DNA of 64,000 nucleotides, taken from the NCBI GenBank assembly GCA_905182135.1, contig CAJJAG010000001.1, positions 62,001 through 126,000 on the forward strand, in the 5' to 3' direction. The notes under the pieces were generated by a model. The model was not told the origin of the DNA. It did not search any database and saw only the letters and a list, made by a program, of their open reading frames with translations. The translations under genes were made by a program, and so were the position numbers. Below are positions 44,045-54,239 of this stretch, piece after piece (within the stretch, counting starts at the first letter, position 1; each line of letters begins with the position of its first letter). This DNA comes from an uncultured Acidimicrobiaceae bacterium. Its GTDB lineage: Bacteria; Actinomycetota; Acidimicrobiia; Acidimicrobiales; UBA10347.

Positions 44045-44791
44045 GTGACCTGGTACGAGGCAGTTCTTCTCCTTCTCGGAGGTGCGTTCGCTGGTGCGGT
44101 AAACGCAATGGCTGGCGGCGGTTCGATGTTGACGGTGCCCCTGCTTGTTCTGGCCGGCGTGCCCGGCGTGGCCGCTAATGGTTCGAACCGAGTCGGCATT
44201 TTGACCTCAAATGTGTCGTCTCTGCAGTCATACCGAAGCGAGGGCGTGCAGATACCGAAGAACCTGGCGCCGATTGTGGCACCTGCGCTCGTCGGGTCGC
44301 TCGTCGGCGCTTACGGCATCAGTCGCTTGACCGACGAAACGTTCGAACGTGTCTTCGGTCTGATCATGATCCCTCTGATCTTGCTAACGATCTTCAAGCC
44401 GAAAGTCGATGCCGAAGCCGAGCCCTGGTCTCGCAATGTCACGATTGGCGTGTTCTTCTGTATTGGGTTGTACGCCGGCGCAATCCAGGCTGGCGTTGGC
44501 CTAGTCCTTCTCGCTGCGTTGAGTCGGTCCGGTTATGACCTGATCAGCGCCAACGTGGTCAAGGTCATCTTCATATTTTTCGCAACGATAATAGCGCTGC
44601 CAATCTTCATCATCCAGGGTGATATCCGATGGGGACCAGCCTTTCTCCTCGCCGTCGGCCTGAGCGCTGGCGGCTGGATCGGCGCCAAGTTCGCAGTCCG
44701 AGGTGGCGAGAAGTGGATCCGCATCGTGATGATCGTCGCCGCTATTGCATTGGCGCTGCGCCTGCTCGGGGTCTGGGATTGGGTCTTTTAG
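44045..44791 (+). CDS. TauE/SafE family membrane exporter (second copy)
   Basis: A 248-residue membrane protein with about eight hydrophobic segments. The first repeat has GGAFAGAVNAMAGGGSMLTVPLL, the typical TauE/SafE motif; the second has GLYAGAIQAGVGLVLLAALS. It lies 121 bases downstream of the ThDP enzyme on the same strand, so they might share a transcript. The starting codon is GTG 44045. The substrate is an unidentified small anion. Confidence 0.85.
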   Translation: MTWYEAVLLLLGGAFAGAVNAMAGGGSMLTVPLLVLAGVPGVAANGSNRVGILTSNVSSLQSYRSEGVQIPKNLAPIVAPALVGSLVGAYGISRLTDETFERVFGLIMIPLILLTIFKPKVDAEAEPWSRNVTIGVFFCIGLYAGAIQAGVGLVLLAALSRSGYDLISANVVKVIFIFFATIIALPIFIIQGDIRWGPAFLLAVGLSAGGWIGAKFAVRGGEKWIRIVMIVAAIALALRLLGVWDWVF

Positions 44792-45015
44792 ACACACGTC
44801 GTTCGGTGTAACGGCGCCGAGAAAAATCAGCCCTCACCTGGCTTGGCTCTAAGTTCGTAGCATGACAAATTGTGGCTGCAACGCTTCGTACATAGCGGTC
44901 CAATCGACGCGGTCCAATCGACTGAGCACGCAACCCGATGTCCTCCCTAGTAGAAATATCTAACAGAGTGTTTTCAGCCATGCCTCAGCAGGGCCGTGAC
45001 CACGGCAAGCCTGAA
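44792..45015. other. Convergent gap, short direct repeat only
   Basis: A 224-base gap between convergent genes. CGGTCCAATCGAC occurs twice in tandem near 44895-44925. No gene or terminator was recognised. Confidence 0.4.
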
Positions 45016-45867
45016 CTAGCTACGGGATAGCCAGTCGTCGATCAGCGCTCGGGCAATGCTGGCCCGAGGCGGAATATTTGGTAAGTCATCCCTAGAAAAC
45101 CATTGGGCATCAGCAATCTCGTCGGGCGCTGGTGTGATGTCACCGCTCACGTAGGTCGCGAAGAAACCGAGCATCAATGAGTTCGGGAACGGCCACGGTT
45201 GGCTGTCAAAGTAGCGAACGTTGTCGACAGAAACCCCGACCTCTTCCATGACCTCACGGTGCACGCAGTCTTCGAGTGACTCGCCTGGCTCGACAAACCC
45301 GGCAAGCGTTGAGTACATAGGCTTCGGACCTCGCCATGCAACATTGGTGGCAAGCAAGGCTCGGCCGTCGGGGTGCTCGACCAGCATGATCACCGCCGGC
45401 GAGAGTCGCGGGTAGGAAACCAGGCCGTCTACGGGGCATTTCATGGACCGCTCATTGGGGTCCATTTCCATCTGCGCACCGCAACGGCCACACATCTGAT
45501 GGTCGCGATACCAGTCGGTAATCTGAGTGGCGCGACCGGCCACATTCCAGATCGCAGGGTCGAGCGTCCCAAGCAGTCGCCGTAGGTCAGAAAATACCAA
45601 GCCGGGAAACGGTGCATCGAACGGGTCGAACTCGTCGGAGACTTGACCAGTCCACCAGTGCGCCGTCTCATTCTCGAACCGCCCGAGCACCAAAGGCTTG
45701 GCGATATGGTCTGTCAGCTGTTTAGCCTCGTCGGTCGTCAGAGGACGCATACCGGTTGTCATATCGTCGACTAAAAGCACCTGCCCGCCACGCGAGAACA
45801 ACCAGGAATCATCACCCTCGGGATCGTCAGGAAGCACAGCGACGGGAACAAACTTTGACGTAGTCAT
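45016..45867 (-). CDS. nudC: NAD(H) pyrophosphatase NudC (Nudix)
   Basis: Cleaves NAD(H), and in bacteria decaps NAD-capped RNA. All NudC marks are present in this 283-residue protein: a Zn ribbon with CGRCG and KCPVDG spaced as in NudC, the Nudix box GFVEPGESLEDCVHREVMEEVGV (G-x5-E-x7-RE-x-x-EE-x-G), and the NudC-specific SQPWPFPNSLM just behind it. ATG 45867 is preferred; GTG 45888 is an alternative in the same frame. Confidence 0.95.
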   Translation of the reverse strand: MTTSKFVPVAVLPDDPEGDDSWLFSRGGQVLLVDDMTTGMRPLTTDEAKQLTDHIAKPLVLGRFENETAHWWTGQVSDEFDPFDAPFPGLVFSDLRRLLGTLDPAIWNVAGRATQITDWYRDHQMCGRCGAQMEMDPNERSMKCPVDGLVSYPRLSPAVIMLVEHPDGRALLATNVAWRGPKPMYSTLAGFVEPGESLEDCVHREVMEEVGVSVDNVRYFDSQPWPFPNSLMLGFFATYVSGDITPAPDEIADAQWFSRDDLPNIPPRASIARALIDDWLSRS

Positions 45868-45973
45868 CCCGGGCAGCTTCGCCTGCACTGCGGCTCATTG
45901 CAACTCGTTGGGCCGCACTTTGTCTCGAGGCTGACCCCAGCAATAGGCTCTTGAACAACCGCAAGGAGTTGCC

Positions 45974-46753
45974 ATGAGCCCTTCTACTTCGACCGTCGAC
46001 TTCCACTTCGACGTGCTCTGCCCCTACGCCTATCAGACCGCAAAGTGGATTCGCGATGTCCGCAGGCAAAACGGTCTTGAGATCAACTGGAAATTCTTCA
46101 GCCTCGAAGAAGTCAACCGAATAGAGGGCAAGAAGCACCCGTGGGAGCGCGACTGGTCCTACGGGTGGTCGATCATGCGCATTGGAGCGATCCTGCGGCG
46201 CAACAGTATGGATGATTTAGATCGCTGGTATGAGCGTTCGGGACGGGCATTGCACGAAGAGGGTCAGCGAGTCCATGATCGCGACGTCGCCCGGATGCTT
46301 CTCAGTGAGCTTGGGCTGGATCCCGACGTCGTCGACCAATCCATCGCCGACGAGACAACCCACGACGAAATCAAGGCCGATCATGCTCGCGTCATGGACG
46401 CTGGCGGCTACGGCGTGCCCACCTTATTTTTTGGAGACCACGCACTCTTTGGTCCCGTGTTGATTGATCCCCCAATGGGCGCCGCTGCACTACGTCTGTG
46501 GGACGCAGTGACAGCATGGACCGAATTTCCGCACCTGTACGAGTTGCAACAGCCCAAGCGCAAGCGCGACGAGCAAGCCATCGCCACCACCTTTAAGCCG
46601 TACCTTGAGGCGCGCGACTGGATCAGTATCAACCGCGGCACCGAAGTCGGCTTCACCGACACGGGCTTCGAAGCCCGTGGACCAGCTTCGGAACACGCAT
46701 CACGAAACACCGATAGCACCGATAGCACCGATCAAGGAGACACGGACCAATGA
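45974..46753 (+). CDS. DsbA-fold protein related to mycothiol-dependent nitroreductase Rv2466c
   Basis: A 259-residue thioredoxin-fold protein. The N-terminal strand [19 protein letters not shown] places CPYA where Rv2466c has CPWC, so only the first Cys remains. The segment [20 protein letters not shown] and [11 protein letters not shown] match Rv2466c well. A Ser/Thr/Asp-rich tail of about 40 residues ends the chain. It overlaps the next gene, a mycothiol-dependent maleylpyruvate isomerase family member, by ATGA, which supports a mycothiol-linked role. Confidence 0.85.
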   Translation: MSPSTSTVDFHFDVLCPYAYQTAKWIRDVRRQNGLEINWKFFSLEEVNRIEGKKHPWERDWSYGWSIMRIGAILRRNSMDDLDRWYERSGRALHEEGQRVHDRDVARMLLSELGLDPDVVDQSIADETTHDEIKADHARVMDAGGYGVPTLFFGDHALFGPVLIDPPMGAAALRLWDAVTAWTEFPHLYELQQPKRKRDEQAIATTFKPYLEARDWISINRGTEVGFTDTGFEARGPASEHASRNTDSTDSTDQGDTDQ

Positions 46754-47532
46754 GTCTCGAAGCCATCACCCTTCTCAACGACTGCATGGACTCCGTAGAT
46801 GCGCTGCTCGCGGACCTCAATAACGACCAGTGGGCAGTGCAGTCCTACTGCCCAGACTGGGATGTGCGTGGTGTGGCTATGCACCTTGCCGCCGTCGAAC
46901 ACATGCTTTCTGGCGATGCGCCGGGATCCTGGACCGAGAGCGTTCCGTTCAGCAAGGTCGGCGACTACATCGGTGATGTCGACAGCCTTAACAATGCTGA
47001 TTTGCTGGCGGCCTATCGCCAAACCATTGCGGCACGTCGTCAGGAAATGGCTGGGTACACCGCTGAACAACTTGCGCTGCCATCAATGACACCAGTGGGT
47101 GCTCAGACCTACGGCCGATTTATGGCAATCCGAGTCTTCGACTACTGGGTCCATGAACAGGACATCCGTGGACCTCTCGGGATTCCTGGCCATGAAAGCG
47201 GTGCTGCCGCTGAGATGGCTCTCAACGAGATCGAGATCTCACTTCCCTATATCGTTGGCAAGAAGATTGGTGTGCCCGAAGGCAAAGGCATGACCATCAA
47301 CTTGACCGGACCCGTTGAACGCGAAATGCACGTCAAGGTCGACGGTCGCGCTGGCAATGTCGACTCGTTGCCAAACCCTGATGTGGTCCTGAACCTCAAC
47401 TCGACAACTTTCGCTTTGCTTGCATGTGGGCGCATTGATCCACAAGGCCCAATCGATGACGGACGAGTCACCTGGAGCGGCGACCCCGAACTCGGCGAAA
47501 AGGCCGCCCGTTCACTTCGGTTCACGATGTAG
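46750..47532 (+). CDS. Maleylpyruvate isomerase family mycothiol-dependent protein
   Basis: A 260-residue DinB-like protein. The N-terminal helix bundle has [17 protein letters not shown] with the metal His, and [15 protein letters not shown] supplies the second His and acidic ligands; the C-terminal part from about 185 is the alpha/beta MDMPI_C-type domain. Family members use Zn and mycothiol as thiol cofactor. Overlaps the DsbA-like gene by 4 bases, so both are made together. Confidence 0.85.
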   Translation: MSLEAITLLNDCMDSVDALLADLNNDQWAVQSYCPDWDVRGVAMHLAAVEHMLSGDAPGSWTESVPFSKVGDYIGDVDSLNNADLLAAYRQTIAARRQEMAGYTAEQLALPSMTPVGAQTYGRFMAIRVFDYWVHEQDIRGPLGIPGHESGAAAEMALNEIEISLPYIVGKKIGVPEGKGMTINLTGPVEREMHVKVDGRAGNVDSLPNPDVVLNLNSTTFALLACGRIDPQGPIDDGRVTWSGDPELGEKAARSLRFTM

Positions 47533-47580
47533 CCGGGCTTGCTTTGTTGTGCCCTTGCCACGTTCGCGTGAACATGTGCC

Positions 47581-47667
47581 ATGACACGCGACTCGGCCAA
47601 CCTTTGTCTGAACTTGGTTGAATCGACCGCATCTGACACCGTTGTTCGCTACGCACTGTTCGCCTAA
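47581..47667 (+). CDS. Possible 28-residue upstream peptide
   Basis: An ATG at 47581 starts a short frame reading SANLCLNLVESTASDTVVRY, ending 12 bases before the SDR start and just before its AAGGAG ribosome site. The beginning looks somewhat like the N-terminus of AMP-dependent acyl-CoA ligases, so it could be a remnant; it could also be chance or a leader peptide. Confidence 0.2.
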   Translation: MTRDSANLCLNLVESTASDTVVRYALFA

Positions 47668-47679
47668 GAAGGAGTACTC

Positions 47680-48426
47680 ATGGGACGTCTAGACGCCAAG
47701 GTGGCCGTAATCACCGGTGGGGCACGCGGTATGGGTGCCGAAGAGGCTCAACTGTTTGCGGCTGAGGGTGCCACCGTCGTGCTCGCGGACGTGCTCGATA
47801 CCGACGGTCAGGCCACGGCCGCGAAGATCGACCAAGCCAGCTACCACCATCTCGACGTCCGGGCCGAGGACCAATGGCAGGCCATCGTCGACCAAGTCAT
47901 GGCCGACCATGGCCGTATCGATGTTCTCGTCAACAATGCCGGCGTCGACTTAGTTAAGAAACTGCTCGCCACCACCATCGAGGACTTCGAGCGGGTGACC
48001 GACATCAATCTGCGAGGCACATTCCTGGGCATGCGCACCGTCGCCGACGCCATGATCAAGGCTGAGCTGCCATGTTCGATCGTCAATGTCAGTTCGGTGG
48101 CTGGACTCCAGGGCGTGGCGAACCATGGCGTGTACTCAGCATCCAAGTTCGGGGTTACCGGTATAACAAAGGCGGCGGCGAAAGAGTGGGGTCGCTACGG
48201 CATCCGGGTCAACTCGATTCATCCCGGCATCATCGAGACACCTATGACGGCCGACATGCGATCCTTCACCGACCCCGAGGTACGTCAACGCGTCGAACGG
48301 ACCATCCCGTTGCGTCGCATGGGCCAGGCCAGAGACATCGCCAACATGGCGCTGTTCCTTGCCAGCGACGACTCAGACTATTGCAGCGGTCAGGCCTACA
48401 TCGTCGACGGTGGCGTGCATCCCTAA
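47680..48426 (+). CDS. Classical short-chain dehydrogenase/reductase
   Basis: A 248-residue SDR with the full set: VITGGARGMGAEEA at 10-23, NNAGV near 87-91, catalytic Ser in VNVSSVAGL, YSASK for Tyr and Lys, and a closing YIVDGGVHP. The sequence resembles 3-alpha/20-beta-hydroxysteroid dehydrogenases, so a hydroxysteroid or similar alcohol could be the substrate. AAGGAG 6 bases before ATG 47680 fixes the start. Confidence 0.92.
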   Translation: MGRLDAKVAVITGGARGMGAEEAQLFAAEGATVVLADVLDTDGQATAAKIDQASYHHLDVRAEDQWQAIVDQVMADHGRIDVLVNNAGVDLVKKLLATTIEDFERVTDINLRGTFLGMRTVADAMIKAELPCSIVNVSSVAGLQGVANHGVYSASKFGVTGITKAAAKEWGRYGIRVNSIHPGIIETPMTADMRSFTDPEVRQRVERTIPLRRMGQARDIANMALFLASDDSDYCSGQAYIVDGGVHP

Positions 48427-48440
48427 CGTGGTTTCTGTGA

Positions 48441-49172
48441 GTGGATGCTGTGGCGATGCTGACAGCTGAACAACTGGTGACGGCGGTAGCAGCCAGCACC
48501 GATCAACTCGCCTCGCGCATCGCGCAACTCGACGATTCAGAAGTTCGGTCCCGCTGCACGCTGCAAGGCTGGACTCGCGGACACCTCCTGACACATCTGG
48601 CGAGAAACGCAGACGGGTTACGACTAGCCATTCTGTCTGTCCGATCGGGCGAAGCGATCCCGATGTACTCGTCTCGGGCATCGCGTGACGCTGATATCGA
48701 CGCCGGTGCCACCAGGCCGGCTCGCGTCATCATCGATGACTTCGCCTTAAGCGCCCGCGCCTTCGCGACCGAAGTTCGCCTGGTGACGTCGGACCAATGG
48801 CAATCGTCAACCCAGTTGTCGACGGTGACGGGGCGCTCAACAGTGCCTGCCCGATTGCTTCTCGAGATGCGGCTGCGCGAGGTCGAGATTCACCACGTCG
48901 ACCTCGGCGTTGGCTACGATTTTTCTTCGGCCGCCGCAACGACGGTTCACTCTCTGATTGGTTATGCGGCCCAGAGACTTAGCAAACAAGGCCCACATCA
49001 TCTGATTCTGAAGGCCACCGACACCGGCCACAAATACACTGTTTTGCCGCACACTGTCACGACCCATGAACATGCCGCTGAAGCACCCGCCTCCGCATTG
49101 CTTATGTACCTAACCGGCAGACCGGTGGCAAGCGCCGCCTTCGCTTTGCCAGACCCGCCGCCTTGGGGGTAG
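48441..49172 (+). CDS. Maleylpyruvate isomerase family protein (second)
   Basis: A 243-residue protein of the mycothiol-dependent DinB-like family: WTRGHLLTHLARNADGLRLA carries the metal His, and LREVEIHHVDLGVGYDF the second ligand cluster (closest to the classical maleylpyruvate isomerase N-domain). It follows the SDR gene by 14 bases. The start is GTG 48441 or ATG 48456. The thiol-dependent isomerisation of a ring-cleavage product is possible but no gentisate pathway genes are near. Confidence 0.85.
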   Translation: MDAVAMLTAEQLVTAVAASTDQLASRIAQLDDSEVRSRCTLQGWTRGHLLTHLARNADGLRLAILSVRSGEAIPMYSSRASRDADIDAGATRPARVIIDDFALSARAFATEVRLVTSDQWQSSTQLSTVTGRSTVPARLLLEMRLREVEIHHVDLGVGYDFSSAAATTVHSLIGYAAQRLSKQGPHHLILKATDTGHKYTVLPHTVTTHEHAAEAPASALLMYLTGRPVASAAFALPDPPPWG

Positions 49173-49233
49173 CCACTACTGGACTCGACGGCCGTCACGT
49201 GCCTGACGCACCCCAGCTCGAACAGTCACACCC

Positions 49234-49935
49234 GTGAGCACATCACAGCTGACCTTCTTCTCATGGAATCTGGCCATGCTTGAGCGTCCGGCAGATGCGC
49301 CGTTCTATTGGGAATCAAGCAACACCGAAGCCGCCGTCCGCGAACAGGTCCTGGCACTCACACCCGATGTGGTGCACTATCAAGAACTGCCGGCACTGGT
49401 GCCGTTCGTCGAGACCCACACGATGATGCCGGCCAATCCCAAAAGCCACAGCGGCAATTTAGCCACCTTGGTGAGCAACGAACTGGCAGCGACAAACCTG
49501 CGGGTCGTCGCTGTGGATGGATTCGCCGTGCTCACCACGTTCACTGACCTTGACCTCACCATTGCCAACGTTCATCTTGTTGCAGGAAAAGGCGCAGGTC
49601 CGGACCGCCTCATGCAGATCTCCAAAGTCATTGAAGCCAGCCCAACGCTGCCGTTGGTCATCGTGGGCGACACGAATATGCGAGTGGCCGAGGCGGACCC
49701 TTTATTCGAACTCGGCTTCAGCGGGAACAAGCCACCCCACGCAACATGGGACAGCCATCGCAATCGATTTCGCGCCGATGGTTACGAGTTCAGTGCCTAT
49801 TTCACGCGCTGGTTTGCCAGCCCTGGCGTCTCCGTGTCCGACATTGTTGTGCACCGCAAGCCGATCGAAATCGATGACCGATCGTTCTTCATTTCTGACC
49901 ACTACGCCTTGAGTGGACGCATCGTTCTCGCCTAA
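49234..49935 (+). CDS. Endonuclease/exonuclease/phosphatase family protein
   Basis: A 233-residue Mg-dependent hydrolase of the EEP fold. The order of motifs fits: SWNLAMLE (Asn), VVHYQELP (Glu), IANVHLVAGKG (His), VIVGDTNMRV (Asp, Asn) and the final ISDHYALSG (Asp-His). Substrate could be DNA, phosphoinositide-like lipid or another phosphodiester. GTG 49234 is the start in view. Confidence 0.85.
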   Translation: MSTSQLTFFSWNLAMLERPADAPFYWESSNTEAAVREQVLALTPDVVHYQELPALVPFVETHTMMPANPKSHSGNLATLVSNELAATNLRVVAVDGFAVLTTFTDLDLTIANVHLVAGKGAGPDRLMQISKVIEASPTLPLVIVGDTNMRVAEADPLFELGFSGNKPPHATWDSHRNRFRADGYEFSAYFTRWFASPGVSVSDIVVHRKPIEIDDRSFFISDHYALSGRIVLA

Positions 49936-50227
49936 TTTTGCGGGCAAAAGCGTCCGGTCTTGGCGACCGTCTTTCGAGTCGATGGCTCTCAGTCCAGCCA
50001 TCTTCGGTTTGGACGTTGGGGCCCCATTTAATGTTGCGGAACAGATTTGAGATCGCCATCTCGATTGCTGTCTCCACTGCTCGCTCCAGACCGGCCACTC
50101 CCGCCGCTACACCAGAAGCAGAGGCAGGACCCCGAGCGGCGAAGTAATACAACGCTGCCGCTGCAGCTAGCCTGAACGATGTGGTAGCCAACGGATTTGC
50201 TGACCGTTACGTGCAGGTCAGCGACCT
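49936..50227. other. Gap before the CLC channel gene
   Basis: A 292-base region. The minus strand holds a 100-codon frame (49889-50191) with some protein-like parts (ERAVETAIEMAISNLFRNI), overlapping the end of the EEP gene. I cannot tell a real small gene from chance here. Confidence 0.3.
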
Positions 50228-52381
50228 TTGATCGCGCTCGGATCTACTTCTACAGGAACACGACGACTCTCATTTCTCGTCTGCTTGGCAGCGCTCGTGG
50301 GCGGCGTGGCTGGTGGTGCCGCATACCTGTTGGTGAGGACCATAAGCCTGATAACCCACATCGCGCTGCTGGGCGAGTGGGGGTGGGGCGAGATCCCGCC
50401 GCTATCTGATCTCGAGGCTTCACCGCGTCTTCCCATCGCTGCCGCTATTGGTGCATTGATTGTTGCCAGCATCGCGACGGTCGCACCCATCATCCGAGGT
50501 CACGGCATCCCCGAAGCAATGGAAGCGGTGCTCCGCCGTCAGAGCCGAATCCCACCCCGTGTGGCTATCGCCAAACCCCTTGCGTCGGCGATAGCGATCG
50601 GTACTGGTGGCCCGTTCGGAGCCGAAGGCCCGATCATCGTCACCGGTGGAGCCATTGGCTCGCTCGTCGGCCAGGTGCTCCGAGTAACCGCTTCAGAACG
50701 CAAGATCCTGTTGGCCTCGGGGGCAGCCGCCGGTATGACGGCGACGTTCGGCTCCCCGCTCGCTGCCATCCTTTTTGCGGTCGAGTTGTTGCTGTTCGAG
50801 CTGTCGATGCGGACTCTCATCCCACTGGTAGTGGCCACTTCGATCGCCGGCGGAATCCATTCAGCAGTATTTGGCACTGGCCCCTTGTTCAACGTGCCGC
50901 CGCACGACTATGCGGGATTAGGTGTGCTCCCGCTCTATGCGGTGCTTGGCGTAGCCAGCGGATTAGTTGCGGTCGTCATTGCTCGAGGCCTGTTCGAGTC
51001 CGAACGTCGATTCCGGTCGCTTCGGCTTCCAATCTTCTGGCATCCGCTCATCGGAGCACTTGTTTTCGCGAGCATTGGTCTGTTTATCCCCCGGTCACTT
51101 GGCGTCGGCTATGACGTGATCGATGACGTCCTGGCTGGAGAGATAGCTCTGACCACGCTGTTAGCCGTTCTTCTGGCCAAGATGGTTGCCTGGTGGGTCG
51201 CTCTTGGATCGGGGACATCGGGTGGCACCCTTGCACCGGTGTTGTTGCTGGGGGCCAGCTTCGGTGGCGTGTTCGCCGCGGTGGTGCTCAAGATCGGACC
51301 TGGACTCGAGATCTCTCAGGGGGCTTTCGCAGTCGTCGCGATGGCGGCGGTCTTTGGCGCAGCGGCGCGTGCACCGCTTACTGCGATCGTTTTCGTATTC
51401 GAGCTCACTCGAGACTTCGATGTAATGCTGCCGTTAATGTTGGCCACCGTGCTGGCGGCTCTTGTCTTCAGCGCTCTATCGAGCGAGAGCATTTACACCG
51501 AGAAGTTGTCACGACGTGGTATCCGGGTCGGTAGCGAGTTGGTATCGGATTCGCTCCGCACGACCGCTGTCGCCGATGTCATGAACCGCGTGGTAGACAC
51601 GGTCGACCGAGCTGACACCGTAGGTTCAGTCGCTGATCGCATAACCCGAGGTGAGCGTGGGGCGTTCCCTATCGTCGACGAGCAGGGCCATTGTTTGGGC
51701 CTTATCGCACGCCGCGATCTCCTGAGTAAGGACTGCCCTCGTGACGCACTCGTGCACGAGATTGCCTCTATTGATGTCGTGACCATAGGACCCGACGCCA
51801 GCCTGGTCGAGGCGCTGAGGAAGATGACCGAGGAGGAAGTCACCCACTTGCCGGTTGTAGAAGACGGCTTACTGATTGGCATATGCACGCGCGCCGACAT
51901 TGTCAGATCGCGCAGCGACGAGTTGGCTCTCGAACGGCTCGACCAGGGGTGGATCGCTCCGGTGTTGCAGCGACGCGACCGCGTAGGGCCGCGACACATC
52001 ATTGTGGGTAATGAGTCCCTTGGTGGCGCTGCTCTCATGGCCCAGCTGGAGCGGCTGGCTGCTGACCGCAACGAGATCCGGTTTCACGTCATTGTGCCGC
52101 TCGCCGTCGGTGGTGATCTGACGATGGCGCGAGACCGACTCGAGCTACAACTTGGCCTGATCGAAGCCCTCGGTGTGAGCGCTACCGGCGAGATCGGCGG
52201 TGCTGACCCAATCGCTGCGATCGAAGCCGCACTTGCGCTCGAAGCCGCTGTCGGCGTGGTCCTCTCCACTCTGCCGGCTCGCTCATCTCGTTGGCACCGC
52301 TCTGGCGTGCCGAGTGGCATCGACCGACGTATCAACATTCCGTGTGTGGTCGTGCCCAACGACGAGCCCAAACAGACGTAG
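50228..52381 (+). CDS. CLC chloride channel/antiporter with CBS pair and USP-like C-terminus
   Basis: Membrane protein of 717 residues. CLC core to about 420: selectivity motifs [20 protein letters not shown] (with the gating Glu) and [11 protein letters not shown] are present in variant form. Two CBS domains follow (about 435-560: [11 protein letters not shown] and [17 protein letters not shown]). The last 150 residues resemble a universal-stress-protein domain, ending [16 protein letters not shown] and USP domains bind adenine nucleotides, suggesting energy-state gating. The start is TTG 50228, uncertain. Confidence 0.9.
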   Translation: MIALGSTSTGTRRLSFLVCLAALVGGVAGGAAYLLVRTISLITHIALLGEWGWGEIPPLSDLEASPRLPIAAAIGALIVASIATVAPIIRGHGIPEAMEAVLRRQSRIPPRVAIAKPLASAIAIGTGGPFGAEGPIIVTGGAIGSLVGQVLRVTASERKILLASGAAAGMTATFGSPLAAILFAVELLLFELSMRTLIPLVVATSIAGGIHSAVFGTGPLFNVPPHDYAGLGVLPLYAVLGVASGLVAVVIARGLFESERRFRSLRLPIFWHPLIGALVFASIGLFIPRSLGVGYDVIDDVLAGEIALTTLLAVLLAKMVAWWVALGSGTSGGTLAPVLLLGASFGGVFAAVVLKIGPGLEISQGAFAVVAMAAVFGAAARAPLTAIVFVFELTRDFDVMLPLMLATVLAALVFSALSSESIYTEKLSRRGIRVGSELVSDSLRTTAVADVMNRVVDTVDRADTVGSVADRITRGERGAFPIVDEQGHCLGLIARRDLLSKDCPRDALVHEIASIDVVTIGPDASLVEALRKMTEEEVTHLPVVEDGLLIGICTRADIVRSRSDELALERLDQGWIAPVLQRRDRVGPRHIIVGNESLGGAALMAQLERLAADRNEIRFHVIVPLAVGGDLTMARDRLELQLGLIEALGVSATGEIGGADPIAAIEAALALEAAVGVVLSTLPARSSRWHRSGVPSGIDRRINIPCVVVPNDEPKQT

Positions 52382-52451
52382 TCGCTGTCTCGCCTTCAAA
52401 TCGCAAGAATGTAGTGGTGGAGTTCCACCTAGACCGTCGAAGTGGTGTTGC

Positions 52452-53822
52452 TCAGTGTCGCCGACCAGCAATCAGGGGACGGACCGCCAACACCGCCGCC
52501 AGCAGACCCGATCCCCAGAGCACGATTCCGCTGGCCCCAAAGACGAACTCGAACGATCCGAGAAACCCTCGCGTGGGTTCGACGCGATCAGCAAGTGCAC
52601 TCGCTGCGGCCACGCCAGCAACAACGCCGATGGTGCGAGTCATTAACGAGAGGCCACCGGCGACGCCCTGCTTGTCGATGCCGACGCCTTGCATGACCGT
52701 GGCCATGTTCGGCACGGAGAATAATCCGAGCCCGCCGCCAACCACCGCCATCAGCAACGCTATGTGAGCGGCCGACCAAGTGGCGTCGACCTGCGATAAC
52801 CCAATCATGCCGAGGCCCTCAATGAACAGACCGACCGCGCCGAGGCTCCAGCTGGCGGTGCGGCCGCTCGAGCGGCCTGCCAATGAGGAAGCTGCAGCGG
52901 TAGCTGCCGGCGAGGCGGCAAGGACCAAACCAGAGATGACCAGAGATGCGCCAAGCTGGCCAACAAGCAGAGAGGGGACGAGTAACCAGGTCGCAAACAT
53001 GGCACCGTTTGCAACAACCGCCAAGAGGTTTGCTGCTGCGAACTCGACGGAACGAAACAAGCCGAGTTCGAGGATCGGGTGCTCGACCCGACTGCTCAAT
53101 TCGATGAACGCTGCTGCAGATACAACCGCGGACAGAGCGGCGACGATGACAGCTGGGTCAAACCAGCCCCTGCTGCCAGTGAGGTTCAACGCAAGTACCG
53201 CAGCGCCGAGTGAGATCGAAACAAGAAGTGTGCCGATCCGGTCGACGTCATTCGATTTGGTTGCGGGCGTCGATCTATTGCTGGCCGTGAGCAGTAACAA
53301 TACGACTCCTAACGGAACCCGGAACCAGAAAACGGCGCGCCACCCATACCACTCGACCAGTGGCCCGCCAACGATCGGGCCGATGGCCAGACCAACTGCC
53401 GCTGCGGTCTGGAACACGCCAACGGCTCGGGTGTGAGTGACCCCCGAGCCAGCGGTAAGCAGTGCCGGTGCAGATGCCATGACCATGGCGACACCGATGC
53501 CCTGCAGCACGCGGGCGGCCAACAGCAACTCGAACGTCGGAGCGGTGCCGCACAGCACAAGCGCGATCGTCGAGATCCCTGCGCCAATCCTGAGAACTCG
53601 GGTATAGCCCCAGGTATCAGCGAGCTGCCCAGCCGCCAAGAGCAATCCCCCGTATACCAGCACATAGAAAACGACGACCCACTGGAGATCAGTCACTGCC
53701 AGGCCGAAATCGTCGACCAAGTCAGGGAAAGCCACATTGAGAGCGGTGTCAAGTGAGCCGAACGCACCAGCAGCTACGGCCAGCAGCGCTCTCGAATTGA
53801 CCTTTGACAATCCCCCGCTCAA
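52452..53822 (-). CDS. MFS exporter, DHA2-like 14-TM type
   Basis: A 456-residue drug:proton antiporter-like protein: about 14 hydrophobic segments, the motif AGQLADTWGYTRVLR (motif A) at about 64-78, and the export motif C-like VFQTAAAVGLAIGPIVGGPLV. Such proteins export hydrophobic compounds. It is convergent with the CLC gene. No TetR-type regulator is found next to it. Confidence 0.88.
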   Translation of the reverse strand: MSGGLSKVNSRALLAVAAGAFGSLDTALNVAFPDLVDDFGLAVTDLQWVVVFYVLVYGGLLLAAGQLADTWGYTRVLRIGAGISTIALVLCGTAPTFELLLAARVLQGIGVAMVMASAPALLTAGSGVTHTRAVGVFQTAAAVGLAIGPIVGGPLVEWYGWRAVFWFRVPLGVVLLLLTASNRSTPATKSNDVDRIGTLLVSISLGAAVLALNLTGSRGWFDPAVIVAALSAVVSAAAFIELSSRVEHPILELGLFRSVEFAAANLLAVVANGAMFATWLLVPSLLVGQLGASLVISGLVLAASPAATAAASSLAGRSSGRTASWSLGAVGLFIEGLGMIGLSQVDATWSAAHIALLMAVVGGGLGLFSVPNMATVMQGVGIDKQGVAGGLSLMTRTIGVVAGVAAASALADRVEPTRGFLGSFEFVFGASGIVLWGSGLLAAVLAVRPLIAGRRH

Positions 53823-54239
53823 GGCACTCGAGCAAACGCGCCAACGTCTTTTATGCTCAAAGAATCGGTGACAGCAATGTTCATACAGAGCTCCTCACGC
53901 TAGATACCGACCGGACTGTATACCGAACCCGGGTGAGCGGCTAGCTGATGGGTGTCGCTGCTACCACCGCTTTACCTTCGCTAGAGAACATCCCCAGTAG
54001 CACTCGCACGTGATGACGGTCTTTGCCTGGTTCGACATGCACGAGGCGCAAAGCCACTCCAGCGTTCTCAGCTGCGGCCAAGGTCGGCCGAGAGCCCGCT
54101 TGTGGGTGTGACCTCACACTCGGCTGTCATGTTCAGACGTCAGCGACCTCTAGCGCACAACGCACCAATTCGAACTGCGACCAAAGCTTTGAGGTCTGCC
54201 AGACTTCATCACGCAAGCTTCCAACTACAAGGAGCCGTC
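53823..54239. other. 417-base gap with promoter regions and one possible short gene
   Basis: It separates the leftward MFS gene and the rightward cupin gene, so both promoters are expected here. Besides the 58-codon minus-strand frame listed next, nothing was recognised. An AAGGAG at 54227-54233 is the cupin ribosome site. Confidence 0.4.
53941..54117 (-). CDS. Possible 58-residue gene or remnant
   Basis: A minus-strand frame from GTG 54117 to TAG 53941-53943 encodes a plausible protein segment (ENAGVALRLVHVEPGKD and VRVLLGMFSSEGKAVV). It falls below common ORF length cut-offs. There is no known family match and no strong ribosome site, so it may also be the end of a lost gene. Confidence 0.3.
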   Translation of the reverse strand: MRSHPQAGSRPTLAAAENAGVALRLVHVEPGKDRHHVRVLLGMFSSEGKAVVAATPIS

